A stretch of 64,000 nt of DNA from Carposina sasakii (Eukaryota > Arthropoda > Insecta > Lepidoptera > Carposinidae): positions 3,610,888-3,674,887 of the forward strand of contig CP053172.1 in assembly GCA_014607495.2 (NCBI GenBank), read 5' to 3'. Position numbers and translations under genes: made by a program. Under the pieces are notes generated by a model that saw nothing but the letters and a program-made list of their open reading frames with translations, did no database searches and was not told the DNA's origin. Shown piece by piece: positions 54,627-64,000 of the stretch (within the stretch, counting starts at the first letter, position 1; every line of letters begins with the position of its first letter).

Positions 54627-57600
54627 ATGCCCTCTACAAGCAGCAGTTATAACAATATACACAATTATGACGATCTGAGTATTAATGATAATCCTGAATA
54701 TATTAAAGTATTGAATAAGAATAAGTCTAATACTGAAGATATTATTGAATGCAATAAATGTCAAATCAAATTGAGTAAAGTTAAATATAGATACCATTTA
54801 CGTACAAACTTGCACAAATCGAATAGTCTCTTGAGAACAGAATTTAAGAATATAAGTATAATTGCTACTGCGTTTAAAAATAGAATAATGACATATAAAT
54901 TAAGTCTATCAAAGATATACTTATTACCAGAGGATTTTTTAGCTGACAATAAAATTGATATATTTAAAATTATAAATATAAGTTTAAAAGAAAACACCTG
55001 TATTAAAGTACAATTTGAATTATTTGCATACTACATATTATTGAAGTCAAATGAAAAACTTTTAAAGTCTTTTAATACACAATACACTTGTATATTTGAA
55101 AACACTGATTTATCTTCATTATTCTCAAGTATAGTTAACAAATTTAATGCTAAGCTAACTGAATTTGAACATCGTGATTCAGGCTGGTCCATTCATTCGA
55201 TTAGTCACATAGAAATAAATATCAATAAATATACACCGCTTAGGGGTGGCAGTTACATAGACTTGCCTAAAGTAATTAAGAATACGAAAGCATGTTTAAA
55301 TATTCAAAATTCTGATAACCATTGTTTGCTATGGTGCATTATTGCTGCGATGTTTCCTGCTACTAAAAATGTAACGAGGCCGAGTTCATATCCTCACTAT
55401 AATAATGTGTTAAATATAAAGGGTATGTCTTTTCCTCCATCCAATAATGATATAAGACAATTAAAAAAAAATAACCCAATATTTATGTTAATATTTATGG
55501 TTTAGACGAAAAGAAATATGTTACTGGACCGTTGTATATGAGCACCTCAAGAAAAATTGATCATGTAAATTTATTATTCATAGAAAGTAATGGAGTTGGG
55601 CATTATTGCTTAATTAAAGATCTTTTGAGATTAACACGAAGGCAGATTACTCATCATAATGGTAAAATGTTCTTATGTGAAGATTGTTTACAATTTTTTT
55701 CAATTGCGCTAAAATATAATACTCATTCATGTTCTAAAATAATGACTGTATTGCCTGATAAATATAGCAGATTACAGTTCAAACATTTTGACAGGCAACA
55801 AAGAATTAACTTTGTAATATACGCTGACTTTGAAAGCATATTGTTTGATTGTTCTACATCCGATAATAGTAGTAAATGTGTAAGTAATTTGAAAATACAC
55901 AAGCCTTCATGTTTTGCTTATTATATTTGTTGTTCTCATGATAATAATCTTAACAAATTTGTAACGTACAGAGGTTCAGATTGTATACAAAAATTTGTAG
56001 AATATTTAATTGAAGATGTAAGGGGAATTAATAAAGTATTAAAAAATAAATTACCTATGAGTCCTCTAACTGAAGAACAAGAGACTGATTATGTTAATGC
56101 TACAGTATGTCATATTTGCCAGCATTTATTATTTGATGACAAGGTTAAAGATCATGATCATATCACGTCAATATATAGAGGTGCTGCACATTCACATTGT
56201 AATTTAATGTTCCGTGTATGTAGATTTATTCCTGTCATATTTCATAATTTATCAGGATATGACAGTCACCTTTTCATACGAGAATTAGCTAAATATAAAG
56301 GACAACTTAACATTATACCCAAATCAAAAGAAAAGTACATGATGATTACAAAAGTTATTGAAACAGGAAATGAAGTTTTACAAATAAGATTTATTGACTC
56401 GTTTCAATTTTTAAGCTCAAGCCTTGACACGTTGAGTAAAAATTTATTAATAAAAGATTTTATTCATCTTAATAAAGAATTTCCTAATAAGCAAGAGAAT
56501 TTAATTTACTAAGGAGAAAGGGAATATACCCATATAATTATATTAATTGCTGGTCTAAATATGATGATACAAAGTTACCTCCACAAGAGTTATTTTTCAA
56601 TACTTTGACATCCGAACACATTAGTGCTGAATCATATATGCATGCAAAGAACGTATGGAAAGTTTTCGGTATTCGTTCGTTAGGTGAATATACTGATCTA
56701 TATTTAAAATGTGATGTCTTACTGCTATGCGATGTATTTGAAAAGTTTCGAACTACTAGCTTAAAATTTTATAAACTTGATCCAGCTTATTATGTAACAT
56801 CTCCTGGTTTAAGTTGGGATGCTATGCTTTTATATACCACTGTTCAATTAGATTTATTAGATGATATAGAAATGTACCAGATGTTAGAAAAAGGAATACG
56901 AGGTGGTCTAGCTCAATGCTCATTACGGTACGCCAAGGCAAATAATAAATATCTTTCAAATTATGATGCTTCAAAACCTACAACTTATTTAGCATATTTA
57001 GATTGTGTAAATCTATATGGACATGCGATGATGAACAAAATGCCGATATCTCATTTTCGTTTTTTGACTGATCGGGAAATTAATAAATTTGATATTGTTA
57101 ATGTAGAAGAACATGGCGATTGTGGCTATATATTGGAAGTGGATTTGGAATATCCAGACGAATTACATAACTCTCATAGTGATTTGCCTTTTGGTGTCGA
57201 GAAGTTTATTCCGATTGGTGGGAAAACACCTAAGTTAATAGCTAATTTATATAATAAGTATCACTATGTCATACATTTTGTTCATTTAAAAGAATGTTTG
57301 AAAAACGGTCTTATCCTTATTAAAATTCATCGTGTTATAAGTTTTAGACAAGACAATTTTTTACAGAAGTATATAGAATTAAATACTGAATTACGGAAAT
57401 CTTCATGCTCATCATTTGAAAGAGATTTATTTAAATTAATGAATAACGCTATATTTGGAAAAAACTATTGAAAATAAGCGTAAACAGGTGAATGTAAAAT
57501 TAGTTACAATGTGGAAAGATGAAAGAAATGAAACGAATAAAAAAATTGGTGCAGAACAGCTTATCGCAAAACCAAATTTAAAAAGTGTTTCAATATATTC

Positions 57601-58237
57601 CGAAAACCTTGCAGCTATACATTTAGCTAAAGAACAAGTTTTGCTCGATAGACCAATATACATAGGATTTTCTGTCCTAGATTATGCAAAAACACATCTT
57701 TATAAATTTCATTATGATTTTATAAGAAATGTATACGGAAGTCGAGCTAAATTATGCTACACAGATACTGACAGTTTGCTTTACTTAATAAATACTGATG
57801 ATTTTTATAATGATATGAGAAAACATATTTCTAGGTTTGATACTAGTAATTTTCAGCAAACTAATCCATATAATATGCCGTTGGTTAATGCAAAAAGACC
57901 TGGATTTTTTAAGGATGAGTTAGGTGGCAATGTAATTTCTGAATTTGTAGGATTAAGAGCAAAACTTTATTGTTTAAAAACAAATAGCATTAAAATTACA
58001 AAAGCAAAAGGTATTTCGAAGCCTGTAACTGAATTACTTACACCATTTAATTATAAGGAAGCTTTATTTCATAACAAAGATTTAACATGTCAAATGAATG
58101 TAATTAGATCAAAAAACCATACTGTTTATTCTCAAGAAATTAGAAAGTTGGCATTAAATAGAGATGATGATAAACGTCAAATTTTTTCAGATCAAATCCA
58201 TACAGTGCCATGGGGCCATTCGGGGTTTTTATTTTGA
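54627..58237 (+). pseudogene. polB: Protein-primed family B DNA polymerase (Polinton PolB), frameshifted
   Basis: Four consecutive frames form one polymerase of about 1200 codons. The first has a C2H2-like N-terminal region (CNKCQIKLSKVKYRYHLRTN). The second has the 3'-5' exonuclease, with NFVIYADFESIL and HNLSGYDSHLF. The third has Pol motif A (YLDCVNLYGHAM) and motif B (KLMNNAIFGK). The fourth has motif C (CYTDTDSLLY). Frame changes are near 55490-55500, near 56495, and in the A-run at 57462-57467. A TTTGCAG precedes the ATG at 54627, so splicing from an upstream exon is possible. The enzyme would replicate the element from a terminal protein. Three shifts make this copy unlikely to work unless they are sequence errors. 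Confidence 0.9.
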
Positions 58238-58600
58238 ACTGTATCTGCAATTATAAGCAATGTATATTATATATATATATATAATAAATTAATTATAATA
58301 ATGACAATATTCAAGTTTTCTTTTAATAATCAACCCTGTTTTACCTAAATAATATATACCTTAGTATTTTAGAATGTGAATTTAAAGTGGTAAAACTATA
58401 TAATGATTAAGCAACCAGTAAAGTACATAGTTTAATGAACACAATTTCATATTAGATAAATATGTAATAATGTACGACACAGTAAACTCATGCTTAATGA
58501 ATTTGTATTATTTTGTTTGGATACTCTACCTTTTGCTAGATCTTTATAATATACATTTGTATATAAAGACCTGAATATCTTAACCCAGTCAGAACTTATC
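58238..58600. other. Intergenic gap in the Polinton
   Basis: AT-rich with a (TA)n run near 58264-58284. Presumed polymerase 3' end and ATPase promoter; no coding sequence seen. Confidence 0.4.
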
Positions 58601-59284
58601 ATGAAGTTCATTAAGCAACTTGAGACTTTGGAAGTTAACGATATAAAACTGGGAAAAGTGTCACTAAAAAATAAACATAGTATACTTCTACCTAATACTA
58701 TTAGATGTATTATATGCGGTCCATCTAACTGTGGAAAAACAAACATTATGCTCACTTTATTGTTGCATAAAAATGGGTTAAAATTTAAGCATATATATTT
58801 ATATTCAAAAACAGCCTTTCAGCCAAAATACAATTTCCTAAGTCAGGTAATGGCTAAAGTACCAGGAGCAAATTTTTTTATATTCAAGGATAACAAAGAA
58901 GTTATCCATCCTAATGATGCATTGACAAATTCAGTAATGATCTTTGATGATGTTATATGCGAAAATCAGTCAAACATTCGTAATTACTTTACTATGGGGC
59001 GACATAGAGATATAGATTGTTTTTACTTATCGCAAACCTATTCAAAAATTCCCAAACAATTGATACGTGATAACGTTAATCTTATGATAATCTTCAAACA
59101 GGATGATTGTAATTTAAAACACATATACAACGAACACGTAAATACAGATATTGAGTGGCTTAAGTTTAAGCATATTTGCTCTACCATATGGCTAGATCGA
59201 TTTAGTTTTTTATTAATAAATAAAGATTGTGCATTAAATGAAGGAAGATACCGACAGGGCTTTGACATATTTATACACTTATAG
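58601..59284 (+). CDS. Genome-packaging ATPase (FtsK/HerA type)
   Basis: 227 codons, uninterrupted. Walker A is CGPSNCGKTNIML at about residue 38-50. Walker B is SVMIFDDV at about 110-117. YLSQTYSKIPKQL follows, in the position of the sensor/arginine region. This is the small single-domain packaging ATPase typical of Polintons and adenovirus-like lineages. It would pump element DNA into a capsid. No lesion is evident. Confidence 0.88.
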   Translation: MKFIKQLETLEVNDIKLGKVSLKNKHSILLPNTIRCIICGPSNCGKTNIMLTLLLHKNGLKFKHIYLYSKTAFQPKYNFLSQVMAKVPGANFFIFKDNKEVIHPNDALTNSVMIFDDVICENQSNIRNYFTMGRHRDIDCFYLSQTYSKIPKQLIRDNVNLMIIFKQDDCNLKHIYNEHVNTDIEWLKFKHICSTIWLDRFSFLLINKDCALNEGRYRQGFDIFIHL

Positions 59285-59377
59285 GAGCTATAAAACTATA
59301 AACAGATTTTTGTGATACCACTTCACTTGGTGTTATCTTACTGTTAACAACGCTCGGATACACACCCGGATATATAA

Positions 59378-60342
59378 ATGGACGCAACTATTAAGGAACA
59401 ACTTATACAATCTGTTGACAATATTAAAAACAAAATAAGGATGATAAAAAATGAAGACGATGCTGCTGATATTAAATTAAAACAAGTATTTAAGCCTATT
59501 ACTGATTCCCTAGACACACTTACAAAAAAGAATGACCAAGTAAACCTTATGAGAAATATTTCTTTAAACATAACGAATAATAACACTGTAGAGGATTCTA
59601 AATCTTCAATAGATTATGAAGATTTTAAGGATTTGGTGGAAAAACAGTCTTCAACGAATGATGACTCAGAATATTTTGATTATAATGATGATAATGTAAG
59701 TCCATCAAAAGAAGAAGGTGAAAAAACAATTAAAAAAAGGAACGATACTTTAATTTCACTTAAAAAAGAAGACATCATGGATATATATGAAAATATGAAC
59801 GTACCATTTGGAATACATACTAAAAATAAAAAAATGATGATAGGTAACTCCACAGTACATATATCTACTAATAGTAAATCCCCAAATAAGAAAGACATGT
59901 TGATGACAATTGGTGATAAGCGTTATGATTTAACCCCTGGTTTAAAAGAACTTTTGACTCGCAACAAGCCTAATATTCGAATAATTACTGAAAAAGATAA
60001 ACGTGTTTACAGAGATATACTAGAGGAAACAAATGCACACAAAAGAGATTTTCGATCTAATGGACAAATAAAAGGCGATAAAGGATTAAAATATCGATCT
60101 ATAATAAAGCCAATGTTTAGTCAGAATGAAAAATGTCTTAATGAAAATAAAAAAACAGGTGGTTATTTGCCTAAATTTAAAACATATAAAACTAACACTG
60201 ATTATGTATATTGGGATGATCCTAATGAATTAATTGAAAGATTAAAACTATTGCATCTCAAAATGCAGGTAATACCAATCATGACAACGAAATTGTATCT
60301 ATTATTGAAGAATTAAAAGAAGCGGGTGTTATAAAAGAATAA
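59378..60342 (+). pseudogene. DUF8207-like Polinton protein, 3' frameshift
   Basis: The N-terminal half is charged and coiled-coil-like (TIKEQLIQSVDNIKNKIRMI). The C-terminal half has the conserved block VPFGIHTKNKKMMIGN, YDLTPGLKELL, GGYLPKFKTYKTNTDYVYWD and DPNELIERLKLL. As it stands the frame ends at 60316 with an unrelated tail. A lost base near 60257 would otherwise lead to the expected SIIEELKEAGVI ending at 60342. The function is unknown; the family recurs next to Polinton genes in insects. Confidence 0.75.
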
Positions 60343-60391
60343 AAACATTTGATCCTTTTAAAATGATTTAGTGTTTAATAGAACATAGATC

Positions 60392-60673
60392 ATGAATGAC
60401 GATAAATGTGTTTATCATGTTTCAATAAGACGTATGCTTAATGAAACTACGTTGAGCTCAGAAATTGTAAGAGAATATCATTGTATTGCAAATAAAGATT
60501 ATGTGGATGAAGTTATAAATCATTGTTCAAATCGGATAGTAAATCTCAACAAGGCTATTGTGACTCTGACAAATCAAATTAATAAAATTGAGAAAAGCAT
60601 TGGTATTAAGGATCTCGATAGTCAAATATCTAAACATTATGAGCAAAGCAGACGTAGTAAACGAAATTCATAA
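60392..60673 (+). CDS. Small coiled-coil protein
   Basis: 93 codons from ATG. The N-terminal part is VYHVSIRRMLNETTLSSEIV. The second half is a predicted coiled coil (NRIVNLNKAIVTLTNQINKI) with a basic tail (EQSRRSKRNS). Its end overlaps the integrase start (ATG 60639) by 35 nt in another frame. Function unknown. Confidence 0.6.
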   Translation: MNDDKCVYHVSIRRMLNETTLSSEIVREYHCIANKDYVDEVINHCSNRIVNLNKAIVTLTNQINKIEKSIGIKDLDSQISKHYEQSRRSKRNS

Positions 60674-61571
60674 AAATGTTAGAAAAAATTTTCCTCGAAG
60701 GAGTGTTATATTGAAAGATATAGATGATCTTTGGCAAGCAGACTTAATAGATTTGCAGGCTTTATCAAATTTAAATACCGGGTATAGATATGTACTAGTA
60801 ATAATAAATGGTTTTTCAAAGTTTGTCTGGGCTATTAAGCTCAAACACAAAAATAAAGAAGTAGTAACTAAAGCTTTTCATAATTTGTTAAAAGAAGGAC
60901 GAGTCCCTAAAAATTTACAAACTTATATGGGAACTGAGTTTTATAATGATAAATTTAAAAATGTTTTAGAAAAATATAATATAAACCACTATTCCACATA
61001 TTCTACGAAAAAGGCTTCTATTGTAGAACGAGTTATAAGAACATTAAAAAATAAATTATATAAAAAATTTAGCCTAAAAGGAAATTATAAATGGACAGAT
61101 GGTACAATTGAAAGAATAATAGATGAGTATAACAGATCGTTTCATAGAACTATTGGTCAATCACCTATTTCGATTAACCATGGTAATAAGGAAATGCTAC
61201 TTCACAGATACATGTCTAGTTACTCACAAGTTAGAAAAAAAACACAAAATGTCAGATTTAAAATAGGCGATTTTGTAAGAATAAGTAAATATAAGGGATG
61301 TTTTGAGAAAGGGTATACACCTAATTGGTCCACAGAAATATTTCAAATCTACAAAGTACAGTATACGAATCCTACAACCTACTTATTACAAGACTGTAAG
61401 AAACAACCAATTGTAGGCGCATTTTATGAACAAGAAATTAAAAAAACTAAACATCCGAATGTGTATCTTGTAGAGAGAGTGTTAAAAAGAAAAAAAGATA
61501 AAGTATTTGTCAAATGGTTGGGTTTGCCAACAAGCGAGAATAGCTGGATTGATGTTAACAATATCCTATAG
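60639..61571 (+). CDS. Polinton integrase with C-terminal chromodomain; second catalytic Asp lost
   Basis: 310 residues from ATG 60639; the frame is open further upstream but lacks a better ATG. The rve core has the first Asp in LWQADLIDLQ (residue 35) and the Glu in KKASIVERVIRTLKNKL (residue 130). The second position reads LQTYMGTEFYN, with Tyr96 where the family has Asp (T-D-x-G-x-E-F). The C-terminus is a chromodomain-like YLVERVLKRKKDKVFVKWLG...SENSWI. The protein would normally join element ends to the target. The Tyr substitution predicts loss of catalysis although the frame is complete. Confidence 0.87.
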   Translation: MSKADVVNEIHKNVRKNFPRRSVILKDIDDLWQADLIDLQALSNLNTGYRYVLVIINGFSKFVWAIKLKHKNKEVVTKAFHNLLKEGRVPKNLQTYMGTEFYNDKFKNVLEKYNINHYSTYSTKKASIVERVIRTLKNKLYKKFSLKGNYKWTDGTIERIIDEYNRSFHRTIGQSPISINHGNKEMLLHRYMSSYSQVRKKTQNVRFKIGDFVRISKYKGCFEKGYTPNWSTEIFQIYKVQYTNPTTYLLQDCKKQPIVGAFYEQEIKKTKHPNVYLVERVLKRKKDKVFVKWLGLPTSENSWIDVNNIL

Positions 61572-61714
61572 GAAGATCATAAAATCTACCTATACATAAT
61601 ATTTGTTCATAAAAATATTTAAATAAATTATTTAACTAATTAAGTCATTCATGGTCTGTTCTTTAAACTATAAACACTGTTTTTAACATAGATAATTTTA
61701 AGTTGTGATTTAAT

Positions 61715-62212
61715 ATGGCTCATAATCATGTTCCTCTCTCACATACGGACACTAAGAATAAAATGTCTGTTAAACCTAAAAAAAAATCTAAAGCATCATC
61801 GAGTGTAGCTGTTCTCAGAAAGACATTTAATGGCATTGTAACACATACTAAAAAGCATATTCGAAAAATGAAACCTAAATGTAAAAAAATGTTGATGGAA
61901 TTAGCACATGATACAGCCCAGTCGTTGGCATCCGATTTCCCTATAAAAGTGCCACGAGTTATACCAGTACCTAAAACTGGTGGTTTTCTTCCATTAGTAC
62001 CCATATTTGCAGGATTATCTGCTACAGGGAGTATAGCAGGCGGTGTTGCTGGAATTACAAAAGCTATTAATGAATACAGAGCCGCAAGAAAAGTATTAGC
62101 GGAATTAAAAAGACACAATAAAGAAATAGAAGCACATAGTTTAGGAAGAGGTTTACAACTAAAACCTTATAAAGATGGTCTGGGGATTTACGTCATGAAC
62201 AAAAAAAACTAA
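61715..62212 (+). CDS. pVI-like minor capsid or membrane-active protein
   Basis: 165 codons. The N-terminus is basic (MSVKPKKKSKASSSVAV; THTKKHIRKMKPKCKKM). The middle is Gly/Ala-rich and hydrophobic (TGGFLPLVPIFAGLSATGSI AGGVAGITKAINEYRAAR, about residues 88-125). The end reads SLGRGLQLKPYKDGLGIYV. The composition and position just before the protease resemble adenovirus pVI and its Polinton counterparts; this is inference, not a clear motif match. It ends in an A-run at 62202-62209, immediately before the protease frame. Confidence 0.55.
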   Translation: MAHNHVPLSHTDTKNKMSVKPKKKSKASSSVAVLRKTFNGIVTHTKKHIRKMKPKCKKMLMELAHDTAQSLASDFPIKVPRVIPVPKTGGFLPLVPIFAGLSATGSIAGGVAGITKAINEYRAARKVLAELKRHNKEIEAHSLGRGLQLKPYKDGLGIYVMNKKN

Positions 62213-62592
62213 ATTATCGGCTACCCAGAAGAGCTTTGACTAATATAGATATACTCGAAAACTCAAAAAATATTCCTTTTTTTCGTGGTGTATTTATGAG
62301 AGATGAACTACCAAAGAATTCATTTTCAGTAGAATGTGGAGTGATCAATTTAGATTCTTCTAAAAATTCTGGTACTCATTGGGTAGCCTATGGAAAAATA
62401 AATGATTATATAGAATATTTTGATAGCTATGGTAATCTGAAACCACCTAAAGAATTTATTAAATATACAAAGCCAAATAATATAAGTTATAATTATGATA
62501 ACTTTCAAGGGAGCAACAGTTATAACTGTGGTCATTTGTGCTTAAAATTTCTTAAGTTGTTTTGGATTAGACATTTGTATTTACTTCGATAA
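62206..62592 (+). CDS. Adenain-like cysteine protease (Ulp1 fold)
   Basis: The conserved frame opens at about 62206 with LNYRLPRRALTNIDILENS and has no ATG before MRDELPKN near 62297. Catalytic elements seen are His in SGTHWVAYGKI, Asp in IEYFDSYGN, and Cys in NSYNCGHLCLKFL. The last residues (KLFWIRHLYLLR) may result from a 1-nt shift, because another frame reads on. The start suggests either fusion to the preceding pVI-like gene through the A-run or a frameshift there. It would process capsid proteins. Confidence 0.78.
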   Translation, partial: KLNYRLPRRALTNIDILENSKNIPFFRGVFMRDELPKNSFSVECGVINLDSSKNSGTHWVAYGKINDYIEYFDSYGNLKPPKEFIKYTKPNNISYNYDNFQGSNSYNCGHLCLKFLKLFWIRHLYLLR

Positions 62593-62733
62593 GACACATA
62601 ATCATAATGAATAAATGAACATATTGCTAATAAAGTGTATAAAATAACAATCTTCTTAATGTATGTTCATAATCAGTGTGTGTACATCTAGTAAGCATAC
62701 CTATATATCCCTATATTTAAAAGATACATCAAT

Positions 62734-62892
62734 ATGATTATTTTTAGTAAAAATGATAATAAAAACCCTATTAAGAAACAGAAACAGATTATTTCTTATC
62801 GTGCTATGAGAGAAAGTAGACGTTTAAATACATCTAGAAAAATAACAAAGAAAAATAAAAATTTTCTACGTGCTCTTGGCTTTAAAATATAA
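62734..62892 (+). CDS. Small basic protein upstream of the capsid gene
   Basis: 52 codons from ATG 62734. It is highly basic (NPIKKQKQ, RAMRESRRLNTSRKITKKNK) and ends NFLRALGFKI. A similar small basic reading frame commonly precedes the capsid gene in insect Polintons, as far as I recall; a DNA-condensing or core role is a guess. It ends one base before the capsid ATG. Confidence 0.6.
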   Translation: MIIFSKNDNKNPIKKQKQIISYRAMRESRRLNTSRKITKKNKNFLRALGFKI

Positions 62893-62893
62893 A

Positions 62894-64000
62894 ATGCTTC
62901 AGATATTAGATTTACCCCATCATGACAATTCTATTGAAAGCTATGAGATCCATAGCTACAAACCTTATAATAATAACTTTAAAGAGAACGATGAAATCAG
63001 AATACCTATCAATCAACAAGATGTGTATGTGCTACCCTCAGCTAGTTCTATATATATTGAAGGTCGAGTAAGTGTTACAGAAAAAGACTTGATGGGAAAA
63101 CAAACCAAAAAAGACATTGATTTCATTAACAACCCCATTGCATTTTTATTTCAAGACATAAGATATGAATTAAATGGTGTTGAAATAGACCGTATTAAAA
63201 ATGTTGGAATAACCACAACCATAAAGTCTTACATATCAATGGATGAGGGAGAAAGTAAGGCTGCTGCAGTATGGGGGTGGAATATGAAAGGCTTCAAGCA
63301 AAAAAATGAACATTTTAGTGTTATTATTCCGTTAAACAAAATACTGGGATTCGCAGAAGATTATACCAAAATAATCATGAATTGTAGACATGAGCTAATA
63401 TTACATAGAGGTAATTCTGTTATCAACAGTGTTACTTCAGATAAAAGTACCACCGTAGAAATAGATATTCAAAAAGTACAATGGCGTGTACCACATATAA
63501 GAGTTTCGGATCGAGATAGACTTTCGCTTCTAAAACATTTGGAAAAAGACCGGGCAATTCAACTGGCTTTCAGAAATTGGGACTTATATGAATATCCATT
63601 ATTACCGAAAACAACAAAGCATTCATGGTCTATTAAAACTGCATCTCAGCTAGATAAACCAAGATATGTTATATTCGGTCTTCAAACTGATAGAAAAACT
63701 AATAAAATAAGAAGCTCTTCAGAATTTGATCACTGTAATGTGAATAATATTAAATTGTATTTGAATTCGCAATACTTTCCATATGATTCGCTTAATTTGA
63801 ATTTCAATGATGGAACATATAGTATATTATATGAAATGTACGCTAATTTTCGTCAGTCTTATTACAACTCTGGTGTAAACCCACTGCTCGATTTGTATCA
63901 CTTTAAAGAAAAGGCTCCGCTATTTGTAATTGACTGTTCTCGACAGAACGACTCGATAAAAACAGGACCAGTTGACGTGCGGTTAGAAATCGAGTGCTAT
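62894..64000 (+). CDS. Major capsid protein (F54H12.2-like), partial at window end
   Basis: It is open for 369 codons to the window edge without a stop. Conserved segments are SYKPYNNNFKENDEIRIPIN, FINNPIAFLFQDIRYELNGV, EIDRIKNVGITTTIKSY, NKILGFAEDYTKIIM, FRNWDLYEYPLLPKTTKHSW, SEFDHCNVNNIKLYLNS and VIDCSRQNDSIKTGPVDVRL. These match the family annotated as uncharacterized protein F54H12.2-like. I take it to be the Polinton double-jelly-roll capsid protein; that identity is established for Polintons in general but inferred here. No lesion in the visible part. The small gap from the preceding gene suggests joint expression. Confidence 0.85.
   Translation, partial: MLQILDLPHHDNSIESYEIHSYKPYNNNFKENDEIRIPINQQDVYVLPSASSIYIEGRVSVTEKDLMGKQTKKDIDFINNPIAFLFQDIRYELNGVEIDRIKNVGITTTIKSYISMDEGESKAAAVWGWNMKGFKQKNEHFSVIIPLNKILGFAEDYTKIIMNCRHELILHRGNSVINSVTSDKSTTVEIDIQKVQWRVPHIRVSDRDRLSLLKHLEKDRAIQLAFRNWDLYEYPLLPKTTKHSWSIKTASQLDKPRYVIFGLQTDRKTNKIRSSSEFDHCNVNNIKLYLNSQYFPYDSLNLNFNDGTYSILYEMYANFRQSYYNSGVNPLLDLYHFKEKAPLFVIDCSRQNDSIKTGPVDVRLEIECY

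Larger units (their letters stand above)
52241..64000 (+). mobile_element. Polinton/Maverick-like element, right part outside the window
   Basis: The gene set is diagnostic: protein-primed PolB, FtsK/HerA-type packaging ATPase, retroviral-type integrase with chromodomain, adenain-like protease and a capsid gene of the F54H12.2-like kind known from invertebrate Polintons. Gene order from 54.6 kb on is co-directional with small gaps. Two micro-exon genes at 52241-52823 and 53540-54496 sit at the left and may belong to it. Both ends are unknown. Frameshifts in three or more genes suggest decay, though many sit in A-runs. Confidence 0.85.

Noticed and set aside
57455..57470. Programmed ribosomal frameshift in the Polinton polymerase at the A-run
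   Set aside because: Two other shifts in the same gene lack any slippery-site logic, so an indel is the simpler explanation.
59680..59898. Antisense ORFs with hydrophobic translations over Polinton genes
   Set aside because: Reverse frames of Lys/Asn-rich genes give Phe/Leu/Ile-rich ORFs by composition alone.
1..64000. CRISPR array, tRNA, rRNA or operon-type features
   Set aside because: No regularly spaced direct repeats with unique spacers, no cloverleaf sequence or rRNA motif noticed, and clear spliceosomal introns show nuclear eukaryotic DNA.

Overview
The window is AT-rich nuclear DNA from an arthropod, most probably an insect. The evidence is spliceosomal GT-AG introns, MADF/BESS accessory genes carried by PIF/Harbinger transposons, piggyBac, Transib, P-element, pogo/Tigger and DUF4817-type mariner relatives, an endogenous densovirus NS1 remnant, and a Polinton/Maverick-like element. 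I cannot choose between orders (Hemiptera and Lepidoptera are both plausible). I see no convincing ordinary host gene and no rRNA or tRNA gene. The stretch is an accumulation of mobile elements, many inserted into one another.

Layout: 1-2010 DUF4817-type mariner relative with 240-bp inverted repeats. 2846-5058 broken DDE-like transposase of a family I cannot name. 6190-8198 piggyBac with a micro-exon and a frameshift. 8299-11443 apparently intact five-exon PIF/Harbinger transposase plus an antisense accessory gene. 11609-12997 broken Transib (RAG1-related) transposase. 13965-14355 SWIM-domain remnant. 14359-24393 nested stack: a truncated Harbinger hit by a mariner relative (15167-20214), itself hit by a second Harbinger (15193-18090), with a third Harbinger (20223-24390) beside it carrying a 0.9-kb foldback. 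25015-26931 pogo-like pseudogene with a zinc finger. 28925-31785 mariner remnant split by a Tigger-like element (29297-31520). 32699-34878 piggyBac interrupted by a MITE and preceded by a half MADF exon. 35013-38446 apparently intact Harbinger. 38868-40352 densovirus NS1 remnant abutting a Harbinger fragment. 43245-44762 non-autonomous hAT. 45303-48460 mosaic of Harbinger, P-element and pogo fragments. 48540-50933 3' part of a Ty3-like retroelement.

From about 52.2 kb to the end of the window runs a Polinton/Maverick-like element, open at the right edge. It has two divergent micro-exon genes, a protein-primed family B DNA polymerase in four reading-frame pieces, a packaging ATPase, a DUF8207-like gene, a small coiled-coil protein, an integrase with chromodomain, a pVI-like protein, an adenain-like protease, a small basic protein and the start of the major capsid protein. 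The set would cover excision/integration, self-primed replication, genome packaging and capsid maturation. Several frameshifts and a lost catalytic Asp in the integrase suggest that this copy is decaying.

In three Harbinger elements the transposase and the MADF accessory gene are antisense and interlocked: the catalytic exon lies inside the accessory gene's intron. In Harbinger elements the accessory protein is thought to bring the transposase to the element ends. Element ends were defined with target-site duplications where possible (TAA for Harbinger, TA for mariner/Tigger, 8 bp for hAT, TTAA at one piggyBac end).
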